From assembly GCA_029960045.1 (NCBI GenBank), contig JASCOV010000006.1, positions 62,001 to 126,000 of the forward strand: DNA of 64,000 nucleotides, written 5' to 3'. This stretch comes from Flavobacteriaceae bacterium PS02293 (lineage in GTDB: Bacteria > Bacteroidota > Bacteroidia > Flavobacteriales > Weeksellaceae). Positions within the stretch are counted from its first letter, which is position 1. Each line of letters begins with the position of its first letter. The translations under genes and the position numbers were made by a program. Below, piece after piece: positions 14,927-23,806 of this stretch. The notes beneath the pieces were generated by a model. That model did not search any database and was not told the DNA's origin. It saw nothing but the letters and a program-made list of their open reading frames with translations.

Positions 14927-15730
14927 TTATTGATAATTAATTTTATGGTTTAATTCAATAGGATTATTATTTTTTCGAATATAATCCTGACGGTCTTCAT
15001 TCATTTGTTTGATATTCAAATCTATTCGATTTCCTTTTGCTTCTGTAACAAAAACTTTATTGGATTTTATTTTTTGTTCCATTTCCCGATTGGGATTATC
15101 ATAATAATTTGTAGCTAATTGCTCAAATTGATTCCAATCAATAGCAATCAGTTGCTTTCTGGCATCGAATAATTCTCCGCGGTTCTTCTTAGTTTCGATA
15201 AGGTTGAAAACGTACTCAGTGCTCTTATCTTCAATCGAAATAATTAATCCGGGTAATCCACAAAAGACATATGGCCCATCACTGATTGGGATTTCAGAAG
15301 TAAACCAAGCAATCCATTCTCTACCACCATAATTTACAGTTGCTTTTTGAGCGTTATAACCAACAATCTTTTTCTTGTCTGATAAAATTTGCCAATTCAA
15401 TTTCTCTTCAAAAGGAAGAAGGAAGTTATTTTCCGAATTAGTAATGATTTTTTCTGTTCTCTGCTTTGCCAAATCCTTTTTGATATAATACTGATTTTCA
15501 AAACCGGTGCTGTTCATAGGAGAACCATTATTGATTTTTAGAGAATCTCCATCTCGGTCAATCATTTCTCTGAAAATAGATTTATTATCAACAAAATCCA
15601 AAACCATTATTTGAGGATTGACTTTTTCTAAATTCAAATCCGTTTTGCACTTCGCAGAATATGTAATCCTCAGTTTTTGCGCATTAATGATTCCCGAAAT
15701 CATTAATAAAAGATAAAATACTTTTTTCAT
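14927..15730 (-). CDS. GLPGLI family secreted protein
   Basis: A 267-aa protein named for its motif, here DGPYVFCGLPGLIISIED (about 160-177), preceded by the conserved GGREWIAWFT. A signal peptide (MKKVFYLLLMISGIINAQ) directs export. The family is common in flavobacteria and has no proven function; a periplasmic or outer-membrane role is inferred. It is the fourth gene of the operon that starts at 17904, 1 bp after the TPR gene. Two more family members lie at 22836-24628. Confidence 0.92.
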   Translation of the reverse strand: MKKVFYLLLMISGIINAQKLRITYSAKCKTDLNLEKVNPQIMVLDFVDNKSIFREMIDRDGDSLKINNGSPMNSTGFENQYYIKKDLAKQRTEKIITNSENNFLLPFEEKLNWQILSDKKKIVGYNAQKATVNYGGREWIAWFTSEIPISDGPYVFCGLPGLIISIEDKSTEYVFNLIETKKNRGELFDARKQLIAIDWNQFEQLATNYYDNPNREMEQKIKSNKVFVTEAKGNRIDLNIKQMNEDRQDYIRKNNNPIELNHKINYQ

Positions 15731-15731
15731 A

Positions 15732-16535
15732 TTATTCCAGATTTATCATATACCAATTCACTTGATAAGGATATTTCTCATAAGGAGAATCGCCCTCGGT
15801 AAAGGTCAAACCTTTATCAAAATCTTTTTTTGCCAGCCTTGCACTTTCAAGATACTTTGTATAATCTTTATCCATTTTGTATTGATTTAGAGCTTTGTAA
15901 TATTCTGCATCTGACAAATTTGGGTAACGTTTCAATGCTTTATCAAATTCTTCAACCGCTTTTTTGTAATCCCGTTTTTCGTAATAGATAACACCTGTGT
16001 AAAAATAACAAAGAGGCGAGACCCAATCTTCTCCACTTTGTTTTTTTGTTTTCTCAATTTCGAGTTGCATCAGTTTTAATGCATCATCATATTGATTTAA
16101 TTGTAAATAACAGAGTGATTTATAAAAATCATAAGAATGGTCATTCTGAATTCCGTCTCCAAATTCTCTTGTTGCGTCATCCAAATCCTTCAAAGCATCC
16201 AAATAGTTTTTGGAGAAAATACATTTTAGGAAACCTCTTCTTCCTAGATATTCTCTTCTATTGTACAGAACAGCTTTATCATAACTTTTCAAAGCGAGTT
16301 CATACTTTCTTGTTTTCCAAAGTGGAAGCGCTTTATGATGCCAAAAAATGGCAATTGTGGAATCTGCTTTTATTCCATCATTGATACAATCTTCCCAACC
16401 TTGAGCCAAATAATGAAATTGATAAGCACATTTCTTTGTGTATTTTTCTATGATAGAATCTTGTTTCAGATTTTGAGAAAAGGAGTAGAAACAAATATTA
16501 AAAAAAATTAGTACTAAAATTTTATACATTTTCAA
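15732..16535 (-). CDS. Secreted TPR-repeat protein
   Basis: A 267-aa protein with a signal peptide (MKMYKILVLIFFNICFYSFSQ) and several tetratricopeptide helices: WHHKALPLWKTRKYELALKSYDKAV, YDFYKSLCYLQLNQYDDALKLM and YFYTGVIYYEKRDYKKAVEEFDKALKRYP. TPR units bind other proteins, and the partner is unknown. It is a clear paralogue of the next gene upstream (16545-17381), with the same repeat order and the same ending (about SPYEKYPYQVNWYMIN). An ancient tandem duplication is likely. Confidence 0.9.
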   Translation of the reverse strand: MKMYKILVLIFFNICFYSFSQNLKQDSIIEKYTKKCAYQFHYLAQGWEDCINDGIKADSTIAIFWHHKALPLWKTRKYELALKSYDKAVLYNRREYLGRRGFLKCIFSKNYLDALKDLDDATREFGDGIQNDHSYDFYKSLCYLQLNQYDDALKLMQLEIEKTKKQSGEDWVSPLCYFYTGVIYYEKRDYKKAVEEFDKALKRYPNLSDAEYYKALNQYKMDKDYTKYLESARLAKKDFDKGLTFTEGDSPYEKYPYQVNWYMINLE

Positions 16536-16544
16536 TTTTATAAT

Positions 16545-17381
16545 TTATTTTCTACTGAATGATTCAATCAAATTTTCCACCATCCATTTCTTGATTTGAT
16601 AAGGATAATCCTCATAGAATCTATTGTCTTCTGTGATTGTATTATCTGCTAAGAAATTTTCTTCAGCTTTTTTAATAATTTCCAAAGCTTCAGGTTTTCT
16701 ATTCAGATAATATAAGCTTAATCCTTTGTAATATTGAGCATCCGAAAATTTAGTATTCTGTTTCAGACTTTCATCAAAATACTTTATGGCTTCAGTGTAA
16801 TTTTCTCTTTCATAAAAAGTAATTCCGAGATAGAATAAATCTAAAAAATGGGGCTCAATTCCATTTGAAACAAAGAGATTGGTAGAAACTTTGAGATTGT
16901 CTTCAGCTTCTTGATATTGATTCAACTGAATTTGCGACAATGCTTTGTAAAAGACATAAGAATGGTCCATAATGATACCTTTTGGATATTTCTTAATTAG
17001 AATGTCCAAATCATTGATTGCGCCATTATAGTCCTTTTGAAACACACATTTGATAAATGCCCGATAAGAAAGATAAGAATCAAATTCGTCATCGTTCTTT
17101 ACCGCATTATCAAGATATTTCATTCCGAGTTCATACTTTTTCCTCTTGAATAAAGGCATTGCTTTCTGTTGCCAGAGAAAAGCATCTTTTGGTAAATAAA
17201 TCAAAGCTGAATCAAGATACTGCTGATATTTTGGATGAAAATAAGAATATTTAAAAGCGCCATTCTTCAAATATTTTTCATAGATACTTTTCTTATCCTG
17301 TGCAGAAAAAATAGTTGGAATTAAAAAGATAAACAAGATTACAATTTTGTAATTTATTAATGACAATAAAACTTTTTTCAT
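16545..17381 (-). CDS. Secreted TPR-repeat protein, paralogue of the neighbouring gene
   Basis: The start is set at 17381, where MKKVLLSLINYKIVILFIFLIPTIFSAQ gives a signal peptide. A start at 17429 would add 16 residues and overlap the upstream gene. The mature part has TPR helices (WQQKAMPLFKRKKYELGMKYLDNAV, VFYKALSQIQLNQYQEAEDNL, LFYLGITFYERENYTEAIKYFDESLKQN). The order matches the gene at 15732-16535. Role unknown; protein binding in the periplasm is expected. Confidence 0.88.
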   Translation of the reverse strand: MKKVLLSLINYKIVILFIFLIPTIFSAQDKKSIYEKYLKNGAFKYSYFHPKYQQYLDSALIYLPKDAFLWQQKAMPLFKRKKYELGMKYLDNAVKNDDEFDSYLSYRAFIKCVFQKDYNGAINDLDILIKKYPKGIIMDHSYVFYKALSQIQLNQYQEAEDNLKVSTNLFVSNGIEPHFLDLFYLGITFYERENYTEAIKYFDESLKQNTKFSDAQYYKGLSLYYLNRKPEALEIIKKAEENFLADNTITEDNRFYEDYPYQIKKWMVENLIESFSRK

Positions 17382-17382
17382 A

Positions 17383-17904
17383 TCAAATCGTTTTATTTTT
17401 AATGTCTTGCAAAAGTTTTTCAATTTCAAGTTTTTGCTCCAAATATTTTAATTGAAGTTCACTTCCTTCGCCCATTCTTCCGTAATAAATCAATGCTTTT
17501 TCGCCAAAGAAGTTTTTGTAGTAGTCGGAAAGTTCTGGAATCTGCGGGAAATTGGTATGAAATAACATTTCGTAGTAAGCCTGCCATTCACGTTCGTTTT
17601 TGTCCATAATCATCATTTTTGACGATTTCTGACGAACGTGCAACATTTCGTGAGCGAGCATATTGAGAACCAATGTCAAGTCAAAATCGAAAAGATTTCT
17701 TGGAATCAAAACTTCCTGCATATCTCCGATTTCTCCATTAGCGGTCAATAGAATCGAGTTCTTTTCTAATTCTTCGCGGAAACCAAATCCTGCAAAGTTA
17801 TCGTCGTCCAAATCAAATTGGTGAATGAGGAATTTTGCGCCATCTAGGATTTCGCCGGTTTCTTTGTAAGCGTTGAGGTTGAATTGTAATTGTTCGTAGT
17901 TCAT
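17383..17904 (-). CDS. Zincin-like protein with HExxH motif
   Basis: A 173-aa protein without a signal peptide. Residues H-E-M-L-H in NMLAHEMLHVRQKSSK match the HExxH zinc site of metallopeptidases, and a downstream Glu in NEREWQAYYEMLFH could be the third ligand. No wider family is recognised, so peptidase activity is an inference from the motif. It is the first gene of the operon with two TPR genes and a GLPGLI gene. A good promoter lies at 17933-17963. Confidence 0.78.
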   Translation of the reverse strand: MNYEQLQFNLNAYKETGEILDGAKFLIHQFDLDDDNFAGFGFREELEKNSILLTANGEIGDMQEVLIPRNLFDFDLTLVLNMLAHEMLHVRQKSSKMMIMDKNEREWQAYYEMLFHTNFPQIPELSDYYKNFFGEKALIYYGRMGEGSELQLKYLEQKLEIEKLLQDIKNKTI

Positions 17905-17932
17905 TTGTGTTTTTTGTAGATTCTAATTTAAT

Positions 17933-17963
17933 CAAATTTACAATTTAAAGACAAATGTTCAAA
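17933..17963 (-). promoter_or_regulatory. Bacteroidota-type promoter of the zincin/TPR/GLPGLI operon
   Basis: On the minus strand TTTG (17960-17963), 19 bases and TAAATTTG (17933-17940) match the consensus exactly. The start codon at 17904 lies about 29 bp downstream of the -7 box. Confidence 0.75.
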
Positions 17964-17967
17964 ATAT

Positions 17968-18063
17968 GTTGTCACTGCGCCCCGACTTGAGTGTAGCTCT
18001 TTTTGTCACTGCGAGTGTAGAAAAGTTCAACTAATTACTTCGCTCCTTCGCAATGACAAAAAA
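17968..18063. repeat. Dispersed palindromic repeat, TTGTCAyTGCG type
   Basis: TTTTTGTCACTGCGAG at 17999-18014 and the inverted CTTCGCAATGACAAAAA near 18046-18062 can fold into one long hairpin. A third, partial TTGTCACTGCG copy sits at 17969-17979. Such sequences are scattered in flavobacterial intergenic regions as REP-like elements. It lies between the stop of the suf operon and the promoter of the divergent operon. Confidence 0.65.
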
Positions 18064-18098
18064 GCGGGAACGGAAGGCGGATAAAGGCGCCAAAAATA

Positions 18099-18124
18099 AA
18101 AAATCCCAGAAAATTCCGGGATTT
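18099..18124 (-). terminator. Terminator of the suf operon
   Basis: AAATCCC (18101-18107) pairs with GGGATTT (18118-18124), and on the minus strand a T-run follows (complement of 18094-18103). It lies just after sufD. Confidence 0.75.
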
Positions 18125-18144
18125 AAATTGTTTATGTTGAAGTT

Positions 18145-19473
18145 TTAGAATTCCATACTTACCTCCAGCTTTTCTGCAAGGAGTTTGGAAACTTTTACTT
18201 TTAATGGCTCAATATCAATGTTTTGCATTGCATCGTTGGCGAAAGCATAAAGCAAAAGTGCTCTGGCTTCTTTCTTGGAGATTCCTCTTGCACGCAGGTA
18301 GAACATTGCGTCTTCGTTCAGCTGTCCAACGGTACAACCGTGCGAACATTTTACATCATCGGCGAAGATCTCCAATTGAGGTTTTGTGTCGATGCTTGCG
18401 CCTTCATCCAGAAGAATATTGTTATTTTGTTGATAAGCATTGGTTTTCTGAGCAATCTTGTTCACAAAAACTTTCCCGTTGAAAACGCCGTGCGATTTAT
18501 CCTTGAAAATCCCTTTGTAATTCTGGTAAGATTCACAATTTGGGGTGTTGTGGTGAACGGCCGTGTGGTGATCCACCAATTGGTCTTTCCCGATGATCGT
18601 GATTCCGTTCATAAACGAATTGATATTCTCACCATTGTGGATGAAATCCAGATTGTTACGAACCAATTTCCCTCCAAAAGTAAATGTGTTCACCGTTGTC
18701 AAACTGTCTCTTTCCTGCTTCGCAAAGGTGTGATCTACGAGATAAGAAGTGTCGTTGTCATTCTGCAGTTTGTGCCAATCGGTTTTTGCATTTTGATAAG
18801 TGAAAATCTCTGTCACCGAGTTGGTTAGCACGAAAGATTCGTCCAGATTGTGGTGACTTTCGATGATCTCCACTTTGGCACCTTCTTCTACAATCAAGAG
18901 ATTTCTTGTGTTGTAGAAAGTGTTTTCTTCTTGATTTTGAGAAAGATAGAAGACGTGAATCGGTTTTTCGATCACTACATTTTTAGGAACTCTCAAGAAG
19001 AATCCGAAGTTGCAGTAAGCTGAATTCAGATTCGTGAAAGCCAAATCTTTGTTGGCAATCGTGTTGAAATATTTATCAAAAACCTCTTTGTGAGCCGAAT
19101 CATTCAATGCGTAATTGAAAGAAAGGAACTCTGCGTTTCCAATCGAAATTTTAGAAAATTCTTTGTGAAGTTTTCCGTTGATGAAAACGATTCGGTCAAA
19201 GTTTTCCTCGCCCAAATGAAGTGCATCCAATTGCTCTCTCGAGATGTGGTGCTCTTCTGTCGGAAAAAAATTGTAGTTTTTCTCCGTGATCTCTTTCAGG
19301 TTGGTGTATTTGTATTCTTCGTCTTTTTTGGTTGGAAAACCTTTCAAAGCGAAAGCCTCGAGAGCGGTTTTTCTGTCTTCGTCCAAAAATCTGTGACGAA
19401 GCGTTCCCAAAAAATCTGAATGTTGATCTATTGTCTGTTCAAATAAAGCCATTGTAATGGTTTGATTTTGCAT
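18145..19473 (-). CDS. sufD: Fe-S cluster assembly protein SufD
   Basis: A 442-aa beta-helix scaffold protein that pairs with SufB in the SufBC2D complex. Diagnostic regions are VEEGAKVEIIESHH, DHHTAVHHNTPNCESYQNYKG, and the C-terminal CSHGCTVGQLNEDAMFYLRARGISKKEARALLLYAFAND. The length fits the family. An earlier ATG is used so that the N-terminal helical domain (QTIDQHSDFLGTLRHRF) is complete. It is the last gene of the operon, 18 bp after sufC. No sufS or sufE follows before the terminator, so the cysteine desulfurase must be encoded elsewhere. Confidence 0.96.
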   Translation of the reverse strand: MQNQTITMALFEQTIDQHSDFLGTLRHRFLDEDRKTALEAFALKGFPTKKDEEYKYTNLKEITEKNYNFFPTEEHHISREQLDALHLGEENFDRIVFINGKLHKEFSKISIGNAEFLSFNYALNDSAHKEVFDKYFNTIANKDLAFTNLNSAYCNFGFFLRVPKNVVIEKPIHVFYLSQNQEENTFYNTRNLLIVEEGAKVEIIESHHNLDESFVLTNSVTEIFTYQNAKTDWHKLQNDNDTSYLVDHTFAKQERDSLTTVNTFTFGGKLVRNNLDFIHNGENINSFMNGITIIGKDQLVDHHTAVHHNTPNCESYQNYKGIFKDKSHGVFNGKVFVNKIAQKTNAYQQNNNILLDEGASIDTKPQLEIFADDVKCSHGCTVGQLNEDAMFYLRARGISKKEARALLLYAFANDAMQNIDIEPLKVKVSKLLAEKLEVSMEF

Positions 19474-19491
19474 CTGTTAGAAGATTTGTTT

Positions 19492-20235
19492 TTAGTTTAA
19501 AAGCCAATCGTAGCCTTTTTCTTCCAATTCTAGTGCTAGAGATTTATCTCCTGTTTTAATAATTTTTCCGTCTGCCAAAACGTGTACGAAATCCGGCTGA
19601 ATGTAGTTCAAAAGTCTTTGGTAATGCGTGATCAAAAGAACAGCGTTGCCTTCATTCTTGAATTTGTTCACACCATCCGCGACGATTCTCAAAGCATCGA
19701 TATCAAGTCCAGAATCGGTTTCGTCAAGAATTGCCAATTTTGGATTCAGCATCATCATTTGGAAGATCTCGTTTCTTTTTTTCTCACCTCCGGAGAAACC
19801 TTCATTAAGAGATCTGGAAAGGAAATCTTTTTTGATGCCCAATTGCTCAGATTTTTCACGGATCAGGCCAAGCATTTCTTTTGCGCCCATATCTTCAAGA
19901 CCATTTGCTTTTCTAGTCTCGTTAAGTGCTGCTTTGATGAAGTTGGTAACAGAAACGCCAGGAATCTCAACCGGATATTGGAACGAAAGGAAAATCCCTT
20001 TGTGTGCTCTTTCTTCAGGCGCATCTTCAGCAATGTCTTCGCCTTCGAAAAGGATACTTCCTTCGGTGACTTCATAATCTTCTTTCCCTGCGATAACAGA
20101 TGAAAGTGTAGATTTTCCAGCACCATTAGGTCCCATAATTGCGTGAACCTCACCTGGTTTGATCTCAAGATTGATTCCTTTTAATATTTCTGCGCCATCT
20201 TCAATTTTGGCGTGTAAGTTTTTGATTTGTAACAT
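19492..20235 (-). CDS. sufC: Fe-S cluster assembly ATPase SufC
   Basis: The ATG at 20235 ([14 protein letters not shown]) is the family start; a longer frame to 20346 only reads through the toxin remnant. The protein is 247 aa, a soluble ABC-type ATPase with Walker [10 protein letters not shown] (about 35-43), signature GFSGGEKKR, Walker [13 protein letters not shown] and the switch His in LLITHYQR. It drives shape changes in SufB/SufD during cluster assembly. It lies 5 bp after the toxin remnant, so the suf mRNA runs through the toxin-antitoxin pair. Confidence 0.96.
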   Translation of the reverse strand: MLQIKNLHAKIEDGAEILKGINLEIKPGEVHAIMGPNGAGKSTLSSVIAGKEDYEVTEGSILFEGEDIAEDAPEERAHKGIFLSFQYPVEIPGVSVTNFIKAALNETRKANGLEDMGAKEMLGLIREKSEQLGIKKDFLSRSLNEGFSGGEKKRNEIFQMMMLNPKLAILDETDSGLDIDALRIVADGVNKFKNEGNAVLLITHYQRLLNYIQPDFVHVLADGKIIKTGDKSLALELEEKGYDWLLN

Positions 20236-20240
20236 AGTTC

Positions 20241-20513
20241 TTATTCGTAATGTCCTTTTAAAGACAAAATATTTAATATTTCTATAGTATTTTCGTTGGT
20301 AACTTGATAAATAATTCTGTGTTCTCTGTCGATTCTTCTTGACCAAAATCCTTGAAGGTTATACTTCAAAGCTTCAGGTTTTCCTAAACCTTCTTAAGGA
20401 TGATCAATAATATCCTCAATCAACGCAGTTATCTTTTTCATTACAGATTTGTTTCCAGATTTCTTCCAAAATTCAATATCACGTTGAGCTTTTTCAGAAT
20501 AAATTATTTCCAC
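20241..20513 (-). pseudogene. YoeB/Txe-family toxin with a premature stop
   Basis: A 90-codon frame starting at GTG 20511-20513, overlapping the antitoxin by 10 bp as usual in such pairs, reads as a YoeB-type ribosome-dependent mRNA endonuclease. It begins EIIYSEKAQRDIEFWKKSG, continues with [19 protein letters not shown] and [10 protein letters not shown], and ends LSLKGHYE with the catalytic His-Tyr. Codon 40 is TAA (20394-20396) where relatives have an aromatic residue (HPF/YxGxGKPE). Everything after it is still in frame, so this is a recent single-base nonsense change. The toxin should be inactive unless the stop is a sequencing error. Confidence 0.85.
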
Positions 20514-20701
20514 AAATCTTCTGTTTTTATTTTAATGCCTTTGCCATCTTTAATACTCTTATCGGCTTCCAGAATTTCTTTTACAAATTCAGGATTGTAT
20601 GGACTTTCTTCTTTTTGTTCAATTTCAAAGCCCAGTGCTTTTGCAAGTGATTTAATGACTGCAAAATCTTTTTTCTTAACTTTTTTGAGAACAATTTCCA
20701 T
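20504..20701 (-). CDS. Antitoxin of the disabled YoeB-type pair
   Basis: A 65-aa protein placed directly before the toxin frame. The start MEIVLKKVKKKDFAVIKSLAKALGFEIE and the acidic tail ending KIKTEDLWK are typical of small RelB/DUF2683-like antitoxins in flavobacteria, where the C-terminal tail wraps the toxin and the N-terminal part dimerises. It lies in the gap between sufB and sufC. With the toxin broken there is little selection to keep it, yet it is intact. Confidence 0.82.
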   Translation of the reverse strand: MEIVLKKVKKKDFAVIKSLAKALGFEIEQKEESPYNPEFVKEILEADKSIKDGKGIKIKTEDLWK

Positions 20702-20731
20702 AGTTGAAATTTTATTTAAAATTACAAAATT

Positions 20732-22180
20732 CTATCCTACTGAACCTTCAAGTGAGATTTCCAGTAATTTCTGCGCCTCAATCGCAAATTCCATTGGAAG
20801 CTTGTTTAAAACTTCTTTACTGAATCCATTCACAATCAATGCAATTGCTCTTTCTGTATCGATTCCTCTTTGGTTACAATAGAAGATCTGATCTTCACCG
20901 ATTTTCGAAGTTGTAGCCTCGTGTTCTAATTGTGCTGTAGGATCTTTGATCTCGATGTAAGGGAACGTGTGTGCTCCACATTCGTTACCCATCAACAATG
21001 AATCACATTGAGAGAAGTTACGCGCTCCTTTTGCAGAAGGCATTACTTTTACCAATCCTCTGTAAGAATTCTGAGATTTCCCTGCAGAGATTCCTTTCGA
21101 AATAATTGTCGATCTCGTATTCTTTCCAATGTGGATCATCTTGGTTCCTGTATCAGCATATTGATGATTATTCGTCACAGCAATTGAATAAAATTCTCCA
21201 ATTGAGTTATCACCTTTCAAGATACAAGATGGATATTTCCAAGTCACAGCGGAACCAGTTTCTACCTGTGTCCAAGAAATCTTGGCTCTGTTTTCACAAA
21301 GTCCTCTTTTGGTCACAAAATTGAAAACACCTCCTTTTCCTTCTTCATTTCCTGGATACCAGTTCTGAACTGTAGAATATTTGATCTCAGCGTCATCCAT
21401 TGCAATCAGTTCTACAACTGCGGCGTGAAGCTGATTTTCGTCTCTTGATGGTGCAGTACAGCCTTCCAGATATGAAACATAACTTCCTGCATCAGCAATC
21501 ACCAAAGTTCTCTCGAACTGTCCGGTTCCTGACTGATTGATTCGGAAATAAGTGGATAATTCCATTGGACATTTCACTCCTTTTGGAATGTAGCAGAAAC
21601 TACCGTCCGAGAAAACTGCGGAGTTAAGTGCTGCGTAGAAGTTATCACCTCTTGGAACTACTTTTCCAAGATATTTTTTAACGAGATCAGGATGGTTCTT
21701 AATAGCTTCTGAAATTGAACAAAAGATAATACCTTTCTCCATCAAGGTCGCTTGAAAAGTGGTCTTAACAGAGACAGAATCTATCACGATATCAACAGCA
21801 ACATTCGCCAATCTCTTCTGCTCTTCAATGTTGATTCCCAATTTAGCAAAAGTTGCCAAAAGTTCTGGATCCACTTCATCCAGACTTGCCAATTCTGGTT
21901 TTACAGTTGGCGCTGCATAATATTTTATCGCTTGGAAATCCGGTTTTTCATATTTGATATTTGCCCAATCCGGTTCTGTCATTTTCAACCAGATTCGGAA
22001 AGATTCCAAACGCCATTCCGTCATCCATTCCGGCTCTTCTTTCTTTGCAGAAATAGCGCGCACGATGTCTTCATTCAGTCCAGTCGGGAAATCATCATAC
22101 TCGATATCGGTATAAAACCCCGCCTCATATTCTTTAGTTTTAAGGTCTTCCCTTAAATCGTCCTCTGTATATTTTGCCAT
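20732..22180 (-). CDS. sufB: Fe-S cluster assembly protein SufB
   Basis: A 482-aa protein, the cluster-scaffold partner of SufC and SufD. The N-terminal region [14 protein letters not shown], the central [45 protein letters not shown] and the end [25 protein letters not shown] are all standard. The conserved Cys in [13 protein letters not shown] and the Glu and His expected near the active interface are present. It follows sufA by about 96 bp and precedes the antitoxin gene by 30 bp. Confidence 0.97.
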   Translation of the reverse strand: MAKYTEDDLREDLKTKEYEAGFYTDIEYDDFPTGLNEDIVRAISAKKEEPEWMTEWRLESFRIWLKMTEPDWANIKYEKPDFQAIKYYAAPTVKPELASLDEVDPELLATFAKLGINIEEQKRLANVAVDIVIDSVSVKTTFQATLMEKGIIFCSISEAIKNHPDLVKKYLGKVVPRGDNFYAALNSAVFSDGSFCYIPKGVKCPMELSTYFRINQSGTGQFERTLVIADAGSYVSYLEGCTAPSRDENQLHAAVVELIAMDDAEIKYSTVQNWYPGNEEGKGGVFNFVTKRGLCENRAKISWTQVETGSAVTWKYPSCILKGDNSIGEFYSIAVTNNHQYADTGTKMIHIGKNTRSTIISKGISAGKSQNSYRGLVKVMPSAKGARNFSQCDSLLMGNECGAHTFPYIEIKDPTAQLEHEATTSKIGEDQIFYCNQRGIDTERAIALIVNGFSKEVLNKLPMEFAIEAQKLLEISLEGSVG

Positions 22181-22276
22181 TATATTTTTAACGCAAAGCG
22201 CGTTAAGATTTTTAAATATTATTTCTTTTTAAGCTCAAAACTTAATAAAGCAAATGTCTTCGAAGTTTCTAATTTT
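22181..22276. other. sufA-sufB intergenic region with a small palindrome
   Basis: TTAACGC and GCGTTAA (about 22188-22206) form a short hairpin around AAAGC. Sequences of the AACGCAAAGCGCG type recur in flavobacterial intergenic DNA. No T-run follows, so readthrough into sufB is expected. Confidence 0.4.
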
Positions 22277-22606
22277 TTAAAGACTGAAACTCTCTCCACA
22301 ACCGCAAGTTCTTGCAGCATTGGGATTGTTAAAAATAAAACCTTTCCCGTTCAATCCGCCTGAATATTCCAGAACAGTTCCTGCAAGATAAAGGATAGAT
22401 TTTTTTTCAATAATGACTCTTACGCCGTTATCTTCGAAAATCGTGTCGGTTTCATTTTTTATATTATCAAACTTCAAGACGTATTCTAGTCCGGAACAAC
22501 CGCCACTTTTTACGCCTACTCGTATATAGTCAGTCTCAGGGTTGAAGCCTTCTTCGGACATCAGCTGAGCCGCCTTAGATTTTGCCTGATCGCTTACTTG
22601 TATCAT
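22277..22606 (-). CDS. sufA: A-type Fe-S carrier (HesB/IscA family), first gene of the suf operon
   Basis: A 109-aa protein with the three conserved cysteines of A-type carriers: SGGCSGLEY (about 36-44) and the C-terminal TCGCGESF. It carries assembled clusters from SufBCD to target proteins. Whether it is strictly SufA or closer to ErpA/IscA cannot be told from the sequence. A good promoter lies upstream at 22635-22666, so the whole sufA-B-(antitoxin/toxin)-C-D set is probably one mRNA. Confidence 0.93.
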   Translation of the reverse strand: MIQVSDQAKSKAAQLMSEEGFNPETDYIRVGVKSGGCSGLEYVLKFDNIKNETDTIFEDNGVRVIIEKKSILYLAGTVLEYSGGLNGKGFIFNNPNAARTCGCGESFSL

Positions 22607-22634
22607 TGTTTTTATTTAGACTGATTTTAGACTG

Positions 22635-22666
22635 CAAAAGTACGAACTAATTTCCGCAATCTCAAA
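22635..22666 (-). promoter_or_regulatory. Bacteroidota-type promoter of the suf operon
   Basis: On the minus strand TTTG (22663-22666), 20 bases and TACTTTTG (22635-22642). No clear binding site for an iron-sulfur regulator was seen next to it. Confidence 0.7.
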
Positions 22667-22792
22667 TCGATGACATCTATTTTGATGATTTTCCAATATA
22701 GCTTGACATTCCTTTGGTAATGAGAAACAGTTTGTTAATGTTAAATTCTTATCAAAAAATAAACAATTATTAATTCTGACAATTCTAATAAT

Positions 22793-22800
22793 TAACTTTG
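22793..22800 (+). promoter_or_regulatory. -7 element before the tandem GLPGLI genes
   Basis: TAACTTTG fits TAnnTTTG, 36 bp before the ATG at 22836. No TTTG occurs at -33. Confidence 0.45.
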
Positions 22801-22835
22801 CTTGATTTTGTTAATCAAACAATCAGTTTTAAATT

Positions 22836-23801
22836 ATGAAGAAGCTATTTATTTTGATGATATTAATTTTCGTCTCAGTGAAAATATCAAGTCAAACAGA
22901 AAGATACATTTACCTAACGGAAGTGAATCCGGATACCATCAATCTTGTGAATATGAAAGTTGAGAACACGTTTTTGGACATCAAAAATAATCAGTCATTA
23001 TTCATTAGTGAAAGTAAATTATTGAGAGATTCTTTAACTACAGTTCTAAGACAACAAGGAATCACCGAGGTTAAAAAATCAAAAAAAGATAAATCTGAAT
23101 TTCCAAAATTGCCAAACGGAAAATCTATTCAGCCCACGTTCTTTGATTATTTCATTACTAAAAACGGGGAAGATAAATCTGTAAATTTTGTTGAAAGCAT
23201 TGGTTCAAAACAAGTTTATTATCAGGAAGACCGGAAAATGAATTGGGAAATTTCTACTCAAGTTTCAGATTTCAACGGATACAAAGTTCAAAAAGCAACA
23301 ATGACTTTTGGAGGGAGAATCTGGACTGCTTGGTTTGCGCCGGAAATTAAAATCTCGGATGGACCTTACAAATTTCTTGGTCTTCCGGGATTAATTTTAA
23401 AATTAGAAGATGACAAAGGCGATTATAGATTTACTTTTATTAAAAAGATTAATATTCCCAATGCCTTTTCTGAAAGTGTAAAACCTGACGCCAGAAAATC
23501 GACAAGAATCAATTTCCGAGGTGACAAGGAGTCTGTAAGAATGGAAATGGTGAAAAACAAAGACCCGGAAATCAACTTCGACAGTTTTAACCGAATGGGA
23601 AATGGAAATGGCCGAATGAATAACGGCTTCGGAGGTCAACCAGGAAACGGAATGAATGGAGGAATGCCTGGCAGCGAAGTCGGAAACGGACAACCAGATA
23701 TACAAATGGGAAATCCAACGCAGAATTCTTCTTCACATAACAATGGAAATTCCACCAATTTTGGGAATATGAATCCAATTGAATTAAGTAATAAATATTA
23801 A
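22836..23801 (+). CDS. GLPGLI family secreted protein with G/N/M-rich tail
   Basis: A 321-aa protein with a signal peptide (MKKLFILMILIFVSVKISSQ). The signature DGPYKFLGLPGLILKLED lies around 180-197, preceded by GGRIWTAWFAPEIKISD. The last 80 residues or so are low-complexity, rich in G, N and M (NGNGRMNNGFGGQPGNG), then return to the family ending NPIELSNKY. The gene directly downstream is a paralogue, 5 bp away. Function unknown; export to the cell envelope is expected. Confidence 0.92.
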   Translation: MKKLFILMILIFVSVKISSQTERYIYLTEVNPDTINLVNMKVENTFLDIKNNQSLFISESKLLRDSLTTVLRQQGITEVKKSKKDKSEFPKLPNGKSIQPTFFDYFITKNGEDKSVNFVESIGSKQVYYQEDRKMNWEISTQVSDFNGYKVQKATMTFGGRIWTAWFAPEIKISDGPYKFLGLPGLILKLEDDKGDYRFTFIKKINIPNAFSESVKPDARKSTRINFRGDKESVRMEMVKNKDPEINFDSFNRMGNGNGRMNNGFGGQPGNGMNGGMPGSEVGNGQPDIQMGNPTQNSSSHNNGNSTNFGNMNPIELSNKY

Positions 23802-23806
23802 TAAAT

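Noticed and set aside
18223..18828. Long plus-strand ORF opposite sufD
   Set aside because: A shadow frame of the sufD coding sequence; its composition follows the codon structure of the real gene.
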